From Anopheles merus (taxonomy: Eukaryota > Arthropoda > Insecta > Diptera > Culicidae), in the NCBI RefSeq assembly GCF_017562075.2, contig NC_054085.1:32179039-32243038 (forward strand): a DNA stretch of 64,000 bases, given 5' to 3'. The number at the start of each line of letters is the position of its first letter. The first letter of the stretch is position 1. The notes beneath the pieces were generated by a model that was given only the letters and a program-made list of their open reading frames with translations, did no database searches and was not told the origin of the DNA. Both the position numbers and the translations under genes were made by a program. Positions 1 to 10,676 of this stretch are shown here, piece by piece.

Positions 1-2187
1 TCATCATCAAATTATCGTAGCGTCCTAGAACGTTTTGCATCTTCTAAATCTAAATCACATTTTTCTCCATAATTGCAATGGTTCTCCAACACACAATGCT
101 TTACAAAAGGAGGCATCTTTGGAGCTTATATGCATAATGTTTTATCCACTTTAGCAAAAAGAAAATTGAAAAGAAATGCCAAACCATTGCTTGACGAAAT
201 AAGCGACTTACCTGATTAAGCAAACCTTTAATAAACAAGTGACGATATCTGGCATCAAAACGTTACGAAATTATATATCCTCCCAATAGAATCTAAATTG
301 ACTTTTATCAAAACTTAGGTACACACAACTGTTCTAAACTGTTTAACAGTGTCCACACACAATTACTGAAATTAAAACACAGAGGACGACAGTTAACTTC
401 TTCTTCACTTTCTTTACCTCCTAGCATTGGGGCAAAAACTTTATCTTCCCAATTTAGGGGTCCATAATTCATCATTTCACCAAGAATACACCGCAAAGCA
501 AAAGCTTTGCCCCAAAACTTTGTCCCAGCTGTACAACCGAAAATTAATATCCCGATTTGCGCTCGCCCACGTCGCCAAAGTAAAATCAATTCCCCTCGAT
601 GGGTTACTTCAACGTGCGCCATTACTCGGACCCTCACTCCACTTGCTTCACCCTCCCCACCTTCCAAGAAAGCTTTCACACTTCACCGAGGTGTGATAAA
701 TGAATGTTTTGTCGCTTGCAACCGTTCAGCTGTGTGTGTTCAGCGTTTAGCAAAAGCGTCGTGCGGAATGGAAACGATGGCCCGAGGCTGCTGTTGCTGC
801 TGTTTGCCAAACGGAAACAGAATTTTAAAGTTATCTTCAAATTTATTAAAGGATTCCCGTTCGCACGGAGTGGCTAACTCCCTCCTAGACTCGTTTTGGT
901 AACGCTTCCCGTTCATTTTTCTGTTCGGGGAAGTGCTATTTAAATGCTTGCCATGTAAACTGTAACCAGCTGTTAAATTACTCCATCAGTTTCGATGTAT
1001 CCTTTTTTTTTAGAGGAAAAAGGTAAAATGGAGGTAAAATGTGCAACGTTCTTGAAAGTAGGACCGTAAACGTGGAGAGCTCGTAAAGTTTTACGATCGA
1101 ATCGAACTCAATCTAGGCCCGATTTGTTGGCGGGTTAGAGAGAAAGTAATCATAATTTATGACATAAAAGATCTAGTGCTCAAATTATCGCCGCTTCATG
1201 ACGCAAAGTGTATTTTAAAGAACATACCTTTTACCTTTTTTCCATTAAACATGGCTGGTTGAAATTTGTTATAAAAAAACGATGCTGCCGCGATGCTGGG
1301 TTTTATGAACCATGGCCACACTCCACAAATCAAACTTCTGGCACGATACTTCCCCGTTTTTAACGGGTGGCCCTATTATCATGCCACTCATCACTCCTTG
1401 GCAGAGAGATAGCGCCGTAGAGCACTGTAAGTGTCTCGTTAAACTCAAACCACACTCACACACAAACCGCCACCAGGAGCCATTAACGTTGGCGTGTAAT
1501 AAACACACATGCACCCAACACAACAATAATAATAATAACTCCGTCAGCAGGCAAACAGATCTGCCGGGACCGAACGAACGATCAATACAGGGACGCTTCA
1601 CCGCATGGCGTATGAGGTGTGCTACTAGTTACCACACCGTGTACATAAACTTTCCCTCACCAGTCATCAAAAGTCGGTAAATCACGGTAAACTTATACTC
1701 CTCATCTTGCATCCCGTGCGTCTTTTCCTTCTGTCCTACCATTTTCCCTCCAAAAAGGCAGCCCCAAGCACACGCTCGTTGCCATGGGCCGGCGCGATCG
1801 TCTTGCCCGTGAACAAGCAATGGAAACCGCAAATAACTCACTCCACACACACACACACACACAGCTGCCAAAACTGTGTGTATGTGTGCATTACCGCCAC
1901 CCGCTGATCAGATTAAATAAACGATCCAAACAAACTTTTCCCTTCGGGGCCGGGGAAACATTGACACGGCCACTGGGAAACGGCAACAACATTACACTGC
2001 GGCCCCGGCACATGGCTGGCAGTATTTTTGTTTGCAAAAATTCAATTAACACAAATAAAGGTTATGGTGTGTGGTGGTGGTTATAGTTTGGAGCGATGAA
2101 GCGTTTGAGCTGAAACGTCCATTTCCATTCAATAATATTCCTTCGCCTTCGCTCTCTTCTTGCTTCTCGTTCGTGTGTTTTGCGCAG
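1..2187. other. Non-coding stretch, probably intron or introns of the gene ending at 2956
   Basis: No open frame here has coding character or a recognisable protein. An AAT run lies near 1525-1538 and a CA run near 1846-1862. The stretch ends in a pyrimidine-rich tract and AG (2186-2187) that forms the splice acceptor of the first coding exon below, so intron is the simplest reading. This is inference, because no upstream exon is visible. Confidence 0.5.
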
Positions 2188-2956
2188 GTGTACGAAGGTG
2201 ATGATGGAGAACGCTTCGAGCGTAACTGGCTGTACTGGACCGGTGCCAGGATGATTTACAGGTAGGGAATTGAATGCGAACGGTGCGATGTCATCTGGTT
2301 TTGCTGGCACTGGCAAAACTGTTTTACGATAAGATGTAATGAATGAGTTGAACCAAAATATTAACACTTTCTACGAGTGATTTGAGGGATTTTTCTTATT
2401 TTTGTTCATATCTGTTTACTGTTAGTAATATTTGTTGTTGACTTGATTTATCTTATTTGTTGTTATTTCTAACTGCTTGTTTGTTGTTTTTATTTTATTT
2501 TTTTCTCGTTTCACTTTTTTCTCATTTCATTTATATTTGTATATTCTTTTCTTGCAAGTCTTTTTTCAGTTCTAGTTTTCACTTATACTCATTTTCTATT
2601 TCTTTCCACTTTATTAGTTATTTAAAAAAATCAAAAATAGGTTTATTAAAATAAATTGAAACTATTCTAAAATGATAAAGTCTGCTAATAACTGTTTCAT
2701 CGTTACTACAATTACACACTTACTTATAACTTTTCACTTATCGCCCACCCTTCAAAGGTACCTTCCCAAAACGGCCGGTCTGCGGAGAATAACGCTTCAC
2801 AAAAGTGTATCGTCGCGCGGCGACAAGATGTATCTGCTGCTTTGCGAATGTGCCGACCTGCTCAAGGATCTGTCGGCGGCTGCCCTGCTAATACCGGCCC
2901 TTCGCGCACGGTTATGCGGCTACACGGGACTGTACCGGCCAATTCAAACCTTCTGA
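2188..2956 (+). CDS. Last two coding exons of an unrecognised gene (3'-partial)
   Basis: Exon 2188-2261 is preceded by TGCGCAG and followed by donor GTAGGG. Exon 2758-2956 is preceded by acceptor AAAG. The AG+G split codon keeps the frame and the reading ends in TGA at 2954-2956, giving 90 residues. The tail is rich in Leu, Arg and Cys, includes KMYLLLCECADLLKD, and ends GYTGLYRPIQTF. The sharp junctions and the absence of internal stops support real coding sequence. I do not recognise the family. The helical, leucine-rich end looks like the C-terminus of a large helical protein, but no function can be assigned. The 5' part lies beyond the left edge. Confidence 0.6.
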
Positions 2957-5900
2957 AGCCTCCGCCATCGTTTCCATCCAATCGGTAAACTACTTTTCCG
3001 CGCTCTGATAACTTCTACTGACACCTGCCTGCCAATCGAACGTGTTGCGCTTTGTCGAACACAAGAAGAAGAAAAAACAAATCCCACAAAACCATAGGCG
3101 CAAAAAAGCAACAACAAAAAAATTGCAAAAAATGGTTGTGTAATTGTGTAAGCATCAATACAGTAGGGTAAGTTAAATTTCACTCGCCACGGAGCCTGCA
3201 TACGGCTCCAACTTATCTTCTCCTGAGAGTGCTGAGTAAACTCGTGTAAACGAGTTGCGGCTCCAGAGCACACAATAGATAGCGCATCGACAGTAGCTGT
3301 GTGTCCTTTACATCAAACAATTCAATTTATCGAATGATAAGTACTTAATAATTTAATGGAAAAAAGGCAACAACCATCACGTCTCTAGTGATTTTGGAAT
3401 ATGTGCGAAACTCATAGTTAAAAAAACAAAACTCACGCCACACAAATAATATTGCGCTTGAAGGGAATAGGTATATTGTACAAATAGAGTGCAGTAGAAG
3501 ACCAAAATCAAACCACTGGTTGCCTATTCTCAGGCGTTTAAGATCAACAGACAAACAGACAAACAACAAAAAACTTCTACTGCATAACACTTAAGTCACT
3601 ACGCCGTGCCAGTAGCATATGAGTATAGTTAAAACAGTCACAGACCGTCATGGTGTCGTAGATGGAAGAAGCGCGGCCATACACCATACTGCCAACGTTG
3701 GCCCTGGAGACCGTGTTAGTAATATTCGTTTGATATGAAGGATAAGTTTCACTACACCAAAACCACTCAACTGCAAGCGGTAGTTGAATTATCGATGCGC
3801 CAAAATACTGACAAAACTTACGCAGACCAGGCAGCCGTAGTTTTACCGTAAAACAGAACAAACAAACAAAAAAAAATACACAAAAACAACCACCAGGAAT
3901 GAGATGGTTTCACACGACCGCAATGGAATACAATCATGCTGATCTGATTAGTTCGTATTTACATAAGCGTCTTTTTCCATATACAACGTTGCATCACGGA
4001 AGAAAAGAAAACCCAAATTGGCTGCAAAACACACTGTAAACTGTAAAATAAGAATCTATAAAACATGGAACTTAGTTCTATTCCTACTCTCGTATCTAAT
4101 ATTTTCTCTCTTTTTTTTTGAATACATATAAGCCTAACACATATGCCTACAGACATGAAAACGTGACATAAACCATTTTCAAAAATGTTTAAAAAACCTT
4201 CTTTATATTGTTCATCAACGACACCTCTTCAACTCACAGCTTGCAGCCTTATCGACATATTTAAGCACACTCCAAACGGTACGACAATTGCTCAATGATG
4301 CCCGAAGGTTGAGGGTCGCCGGAAGATTGATACAAGTTTAAAAAGAGCTGTGGTCCAAATTTGTTGTTAGTTTTTGTGCATAAGTTCGTATAATATCGTA
4401 TGAAAACAGAGCCTCAGAAGCGTGTGCACCCACATTTGTTAAGGAATACTTTTCCCTCTACTTACTAAATATGCTTTAACGATATATCGTAACGATGAGC
4501 ACGATCAACACTAGTGCCACCTAACATAGTTATTTAATGGCAAATCGATTAACTGCGGAACGAATATTTGTGAAACGATAAAAAGAAACATATTTTAAAG
4601 GCAAAGTACACCAAAACCAAAAGTGGGAGTTTAATTCAGCAAAAGCAAACCAGCTAACAAACGCTTCTCTAAGAGAAACGAAAAAGTTAATGAGAAAAGA
4701 AAAAAACGAACAGTGAAATGACCAAAGCGTCATAAAAAGAAGTATAATAATTTGGAACAAGTGAATGAAAAGATAAAAACAAACATATGGATCAATATAT
4801 TTATAATGCTTCCGACGGTAGTAGGTACGGAGAAACCAAGCCACTTCTTGCCACAAACAATGTTACCATGCAAACAAATGCATACGCTTTGCTCGTCTGA
4901 GCATCCGATAAGCTGTCTAGATAAGCGAACGTAAAGAAATGTGCTTAGTTATAGATAAAAAAAGTGGGCAAACAATGTGCTGAACAAGAACGAACATAGG
5001 TCGAAAAATGTAGCGAAAATCGTAAAGCAAGAATTAGAAAACATTTAAAACAAATGTATAGCCCGGCATAAGATTTTTTATAACCGATTTCAAATTTCCA
5101 ATTTTACTAGAGTAGTAAAACAAGAAAAAACGTATAATGGAAAGATAGCGATAATAAGCGAATTAGAACGAACAACTATTGCAAACAAATGCACAAAAGC
5201 ACACGAAAACAAAAAATTGTCCCAAATTTTCGAACGCGAAAAGATATAGAGAAGAGAGAAAGAAAGAAAGATATAAATACGCTTATAAATGCCGAAACTC
5301 TCTTTAACTCTTTCCTTCTTTTGATAGAACTTTAGAAACGGTTGGAAACATCTTTAGCCCATCCTCTGAGATAAGAATAGAGCAGAACTGTAAAGAAAAT
5401 CGTAAAACACGCGTATAAACTGCGATCGTTTTGTGAAGGTTTTTTTTATTATTTGTGTGCAAAATTAGTTTTTCAACATTTTTGTAACCAAAATATGGAT
5501 CATTACTTTCGAATTAGATCGATACAAAAACACCGATAACTTACATATGGTTCACTTTCTCTCCACTCATTATCGCATTTTTTAAAATGCATGCTAAAAA
5601 ATACACACAAAATAATGGAAAATGTACAACCGAGTCATAAAATGGAAGCAGAAAACACCTTGTCAAATCGCTAATCGTAACGAATGGTCGTTAAGACGAA
5701 GCAAATAAACCCAAAATCAGTTTAGAAAATAAAAACCCCCGCGAAGGAGGATGCGATTTAATCCATTAAACTTTCTACTTATCGCTTGTAATCGCCTATA
5801 GCGCAAAGCAAAAAGCAAAATGGGCCAGTCAGGATGTCAGATCGTTCATGCAAAACTTTACCTTGCAACGAAGCGCAAAAGATGGCAAGAGATGCAAGGT

Positions 5901-6780
5901 GCAAACGGTGAAACCGAAGAACGGATGGAAAATGGCCCCGACAAAAAAAGCCCAAAAGAAGAAACACACTTTAAAGAGAAGAAGAAAAAAACTTGCAATG
6001 CTGTGATACTGATACATTTTAATGAAGTTAATTAAATCTAAATGCCCAGCATTCGCTGGCTGCCCTGCCCCTGCTGCCGCCGTTTGCTGCTGTCGCTCTG
6101 GCACCGCACCGATTGCTGCTGCACACTAACACGTTCGTTCGTTTGTTCACCCGGTCCCGGTACGGAAGAAAAGGGCAAAGTTGGGGAACACGTTTTGAGA
6201 AAGGTCAGGGTGGTGGTGGTGGTTATTGGCGCGAATGGTTCAAGATTTATCAAATTACACCTAACAGCGCAGAGAACAGAACAGCTTCTTACTCTTCATT
6301 GTTTCGTTACGTTTAGAGTTTGTTCGATATTTAGTTCTTTTTAAATGGCTAATTTTTTTACGATTTAGTTTCTTTATTTTTGCTATTTTCTTATATAAAG
6401 CTTAAAAGACTAACTCGTAGCTATCATTTTAATTGCGCAATTGCAAACTGTCTGACAGTAAATTTTCCAAATTTAACCACTTTGAATGTTTTAGCACCCA
6501 AACAATGTTTAAACGTACCTAAAAGTTACCGAATTATTGTGATTTTAAATTGACACAGCTACAAACAAAAGTCTATAACAGAGTGGCAATATAAAGATGA
6601 ACACTGGGAAAAGGGAAAATTACAACAAGATGAAGCAAAAAAAAAAACAGCACAGCCAAGGAATGTTGAACAAGCATCCCACAGATTCTAGAACAGTTGA
6701 TCAGATGGAAATAAAGCAGCCATGTAAGAACAAATAAGAAAATAAACCAATAAACAAATTATTTAAATTGTGTTCGTGCT
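2957..6780 (+). other. Long probable 3' UTR and intergenic sequence
   Basis: About 3.8 kb of AT-rich sequence follows the TGA at 2954-2956, with no coding-like frame on either strand. Several AATAAA hexamers occur (for example 5704-5709). The strongest 3'-end signature is the pair at 6741-6754 followed by a GU-rich tract at about 6768-6781. An extended 3' UTR, as in many insect neuronal genes, is one reading. Shorter UTRs plus intergenic DNA is the other. Confidence 0.35.
6741..6754 (+). terminator. Tandem AATAAA poly(A) signals
   Basis: Two AATAAA hexamers (6741-6746 and 6749-6754) lie 15-30 bases before a T/G-rich stretch containing TGTGTTCGTG. This is the classic arrangement for cleavage and polyadenylation. 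They would end the upstream transcription unit about 200 bp before the OFD1 start codon. Confidence 0.4.
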
Positions 6781-6861
6781 TCCGAGCCCCGTTTGAACGA
6801 ACAAAATACGTTGAGAAATGCAACAGCCCACAACCATTATCCTTCAAAACACAAACACATG

Positions 6862-6875
6862 GTTACCATAGCAAC
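6862..6875 (+). promoter_or_regulatory. X-box (RFX transcription factor site) upstream of OFD1
   Basis: GTTACCATAGCAAC fits all fixed positions of the RFX X-box consensus RYYNYYNNRRNRAC. It lies 118 bp upstream of the ATG of a ciliary/centriolar gene, the position typical of functional X-boxes in nematode and fly ciliary genes. RFX control is inferred from the motif and its context. Confidence 0.75.
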
Positions 6876-6992
6876 GGTAGCTAGCGGAAGAATTGTAAAC
6901 AAAAACGTACCGCGTCCCTTTAGGGACGAGCGGTCGACTCCCTGCTTCCTGTCAGTTGCACAAAACAGCGACCATAAAGTGCCACCAGAAAA

Positions 6993-9727
6993 ATGCCCGA
7001 TTCCTCTCGAACGCTCGGCGATATCGACGATATCGATAGTGCCGAGCTGCGGACACAGCTGAAGAACTGGATCGAAGAGGAAGGCATCGAGACGAACATT
7101 CAGCTGCAGATGAAGAAAAATTTAATCGAAAAAATGAGCCGCACCGCTCTCGGTAAGCATCCGCCCACTTCACAGGGCGTCTCTTTTAGGGTTTTCTAGA
7201 AGTTTTCATAGCTGTGGGAAACAATAAAGGAAAACACTTTATTGGCTCTTCCTGTGGTAAAATGCCAATAGGAATTTCCAAGGAGCTTGTGCAAAAACAG
7301 GCGAATAGAGTCCAATTTTCAGTTGGTCTTCCCATAAGAAAGAGTCAAGTAAGTGTCCCACAACTGTGAGAGCCCCTGGAAAACCCTGTAACACTCTTCT
7401 CTTCCTAACGGTTGTGCTACTTTGTAGGGAAGAAAATCGCCCTCAAGCTGCAGACCCAGCAGGGCATCGTGCTGTCCCCGCTCGTGCTCGTGCTGAACAC
7501 GCTCGTGGCCGAATTTCTCTACACACAAAACTGCCACTTTTCGCTGTCCATCTTCACGAACGAGGTACCGTTCAAGAACACGCTGCCCGACTTCACCCGG
7601 TCGGCCAAGTTTCGGCTGAGCCGGACCGAGCTGGGCGAAATCTTCGAAGCGCTCGGCATCGAACACTACGACGGGCTGGTGGAGAAGTACGACAAGTACG
7701 GCACCGGCCAGGGCAGCCGCTCACTCCTGTACATCGTGTTCAAGACGATCCTGGCGGTCGTCAAGACGCAGGAAGCAAAGTTACGCCACCTGAAGCGGCT
7801 AGACAAACGGAAAACATCCGCCCAGACGCTGCTGAAGAAGCTGGAGGTGGAAAAGCTACACAAGAATGTGGAAAAACTGCTCCACCGGGTAAAGGCCGTT
7901 GGCAAAGCGATCGTAGAGCTGGAAAAGAGTCAACAGCAAACGCTACAGGATGGCGCGAACGGGGAACAGGGGAAAAACATGAACGAGCAGGCGACCCTAG
8001 ACGATGACCAGTCCGCCCGTTCGTTGCGCGTTTGTTCGGAGAATGTTTGCAAGCTGGTCGAACGGTTGGAAACGTGTACGAAAATGTTCGAACAGCTCAT
8101 CGAAACCGTACGCCAGCAACGCACGGAAGATGTGCAGGACAAGGGCGAGCTCGAGGGTGAGGTTGAAGAGGACGAACCACGCCGTGACAAGCCAAAAGAA
8201 AAGCGAAAGACTTACACCGAGTTCCTGCGGGAGTTGAAAACGACCGAACATGGTAAAAAGTATGTGGCGAAACTGCAGAAACAAGTGACCAAACTGCTGG
8301 ACAAAGAAAAACAACAAATTGAGGCAAAGTATGAGAAAGAGTTGCGGAAGCTTAAGCTGGAATACGAGGAAAAGCTAGCGAAAGCGCTAGCGGCAGCACG
8401 AACAGAAACGATCGCACAACAAACAGCGCAACCCGCACCAATCGTCCGCAGCATTCAAACCGAGCCACACCCCATTGACGCTACGAGTGAGGAAAGTCAG
8501 CATTTTATGCGCAAAATAGACGAAAAGCTTGACGAGCTGTACCGCCAGGAGCGGAACGTGGACGACAAGCTGGCCACGCTGCGGGACGATCTGCAGCGGC
8601 AGGAGCAACGGCAAAGCCGCTACTTCGAATCGCTAAAAGCGGCCAAAACGAAGGAAACCAAACTGCAGGTGCTGCACAACGTCGAGCGCGAGCTGATGGC
8701 CAACTTCGAGGACGAAACGAACGCCATCATACAGAACGCGAAGCAAACGATCGAGCAGCTGGAGAAGGAAAGCGACAAGATCAATCATTCCTTTCAGCGC
8801 TATTTGCGCAAGCAGCGCGAAGACAAGCGGAAGCTTATCGACGAGAAGGTGCAAATCTGGACGCGCTACAACGATGAGAAGCTCGAGCTGAACCAGCGCG
8901 AGCTGTTAAACGAAGAGTTTGAGCGGGAGATGATGGTGGAGCCTGTTGCGATTGTACCGGAAATTGTAGTACCGGTGCATCGGCCGGATACGGGCGCAAC
9001 GTTCGCGAATCCTTTCCGTGCGTTCGATCCGCTCAAATACCTGAAACAATCGCGTCCGGTCGAAAGCCACACGGTGGATGTTGCGATCGGCACCATATCC
9101 GAGGCGGGTATGCAAACATCGACAGCTGATGAAGAGCCAGAAAAGATGGAAACAGTCGAGCGACCAATTCCTGCCGCCCGAGCGGCCAGCAACGCGCAGC
9201 TTTCGGACGTTTTGGCGAAGGACACGCGTGAGCTGCGGCAAAGCATCGAAGAAAATCTGCAAAAGCTAGACCAGATGAGTCGCACGTACTCGAAATCGCA
9301 AAGCTCGTCCGACAAGCAGGTGCCGTTTGCGCCTCGCATTGAAGTGGCACAACCGCCACCGGCTCCACCACTGCCCATGGTAGAACCATCGTCTAATAGA
9401 AGCTTGGATGACTGTTCCAGCACTGAGTTGGGTTTGTCGGACGGGGAAGTTGTGTTCCCCTCCGTCCCTACGCAGCCAGTTCCCGCTGCAACACTGAACG
9501 ATTCACACGACCTCATTGACTACGCAACACAGAACACGCAGAACGAAAAGCGCAAGCTGGAACCGGCCACAATGGCGGTTGCTGTGAGCTATAGTGACCT
9601 GTCGATCAGCAGCGTCAGTGTCGCCAGCAGCAAACTCACCTACGACAAGAGCCAAAGTTTGGACGGCGAGCTGGATCGCATCTCTACCGGGGCCCGTTCG
9701 AATGCATCACAAAACAGCTGGTCGTAA
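6993..9727 (+). CDS. OFD1: OFD1-like centriolar/ciliary LisH and coiled-coil protein
   Basis: Two coding exons, 6993-7152 and 7428-9727, are joined through a split GGG glycine codon and give 819 residues. Residues about 15-48 form an amphipathic helix pair like the start of OFD1. Residues about 74-106 (LNTLVAEFLYTQNCHFSLSI) match a LisH dimerisation motif. About 165-570 are long coiled coils rich in Glu, Lys and Gln, and the C-terminal third is Ser/Pro-rich and probably disordered. Human OFD1 has the same order (N-terminal helices, LisH, coiled coils) over about 1,010 residues and caps the distal centriole and basal body. The start was chosen as the first ATG in frame with exon 2. Another LisH centrosomal family (FOP/CEP43-like) is possible, but length and layout favour OFD1. 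An X-box lies upstream. Intron 1 is mostly a MITE. A poly(A) signal AATAAA lies at 9807-9812. Confidence 0.72.
7189..7388. mobile_element. MITE family A, copy 1 (TA-flanked, 200 bp)
   Basis: The element sits inside OFD1 intron 1. The left end begins GGGTTTTCTAGAAGTTTTCA and the right end, read on the other strand, begins CAGGGTTTTCCAGGGGCTCT, so the termini are inverted repeats of about 35 bp. TA dinucleotides flank it at 7187-7188 and 7389-7390. Related copies lie at 40213-40432 and 53666-53913. It has no coding capacity. TA target duplications point to mobilisation by a Tc1/mariner-superfamily transposase (inference). Confidence 0.75.
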
Positions 9728-9806
9728 AGCGGGCAGCATATTTGTCTTTTTGTATGCTATATTTTATACACTAACTCATCAAGCTTTAGGGAGGTGTTTT
9801 GAACGA

Positions 9807-9812
9807 AATAAA
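9807..9812 (+). terminator. Poly(A) signal of OFD1
   Basis: AATAAA lies 80 bp after the OFD1 stop codon and 54 bp before the COA5 stop on the opposite strand. The two convergent 3' UTRs therefore probably touch or overlap. A TATAAA variant on the minus strand (9763-9768) could end COA5 inside the OFD1 3' UTR. Confidence 0.6.
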
Positions 9813-9865
9813 AACATAACTTTCTTCTCGTGCGACAGAAACGGCCGCTTGCCTGCTGCTTGGCT

Positions 9866-10258
9866 TTAGTAACCTTTCCTGCCGCGAAATCGCTGTCGAT
9901 TGTCGAGCTGTAAAGGAAAGCAAAACGGGTTTATTAGTAGCCGTACGGGAACAACAGCACCAATCTGCGCCTACCATTGAGCGCTTGCACTCGAAAAAGG
10001 TGTTCCGCAGCACGAAGCATTCGCTCGGTACGGAACCATCGGTACGGTTCAGACATTCCCGGGGAGTTTTCTTTTCCTGCAAAAGGGCAGAAACATTACA
10101 TTAGTTGTTGGGCTTACCTAGAGGAAGAGGTGCTGCTGCACCGGCACACTCACCTTCTTGCAGCAATCACTCTGCAGGAGGCACATTTTCAGATCGGCCC
10201 GTACACCGGCACAGGCCGACTTATCGGCCAGCTCCTCGTTTCCCTCATAGCGCATCAT
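9866..10258 (-). CDS. COA5: COA5 / PET191 cytochrome c oxidase assembly factor
   Basis: Three exons on the minus strand, 10258-10154, 10076-9975 and 9907-9866, are all in phase 0 and encode 82 residues. The protein is a twin CX9C protein: C16-C26 and C55-C65 are each spaced by nine residues, with further Cys at 32, 33 and 43. The end LDNRQRFRGRKGY is nearly identical to human COA5, and TPRECLNR and FFECKRSM are also family signatures. COA5 acts in the mitochondrial intermembrane space in an early step of complex IV assembly, probably imported through the MIA40 relay. The start is the first of two consecutive ATGs. The gene is divergent with CARS2 (418 bp apart). Confidence 0.93.
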
Positions 10259-10676
10259 TTTTGTAAAGTTTTGCGGTGAATTTTACACAATTTTCACACA
10301 AAAGGAGAACCCACTGCACCGCGGAAGGATTGTTTTGTTTTTGCAACACAATTTCATAACCAACACTCGCTTGACGGCTCGGTGACAGCAGTGATGCCAA
10401 ACGTCAATCAGAACATTCGAAGCGACCGTTGCTTTTTTTTATTTGGATTAAAAGCAATTTCTCTTTTATTAACAAATTAAGCTCTTTTTTTTGAAAACAA
10501 TGGCTAATCGTAACCATTTAAAGGTTATAAACTACTAAATGTACAATGTTGTATGATAACATGATCCGTTATTATTGGACGCCCCCGTCACGTCACAATC
10601 AGCTGTTTCGACATACACACATACACAAACACAGCTGTTTTGATATCGGCATCGTTCTACCCAAAAGTGTTTCACC
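10259..10676. promoter_or_regulatory. Divergent promoter region COA5 / CARS2
   Basis: 418 bp separate the start codons of two divergently transcribed mitochondrial genes. No convincing coding frame lies between them. A poly-T tract and a CA-rich stretch just before CARS2 are visible, but no specific factor site can be named. A shared bidirectional promoter is inferred from spacing alone. Confidence 0.5.

Noticed and set aside
5230..5275. Purine-rich GAGA/GAAA stretch
   Set aside because: Simple low-complexity DNA in a presumed 3' UTR, with no context that would make it a regulatory array.
7366..8007. A 213-codon frame overlapping the OFD1 main exon
   Set aside because: It is an alternate frame of the OFD1 exon. 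The other frame has coiled-coil heptads, LisH similarity and a consistent upstream exon.
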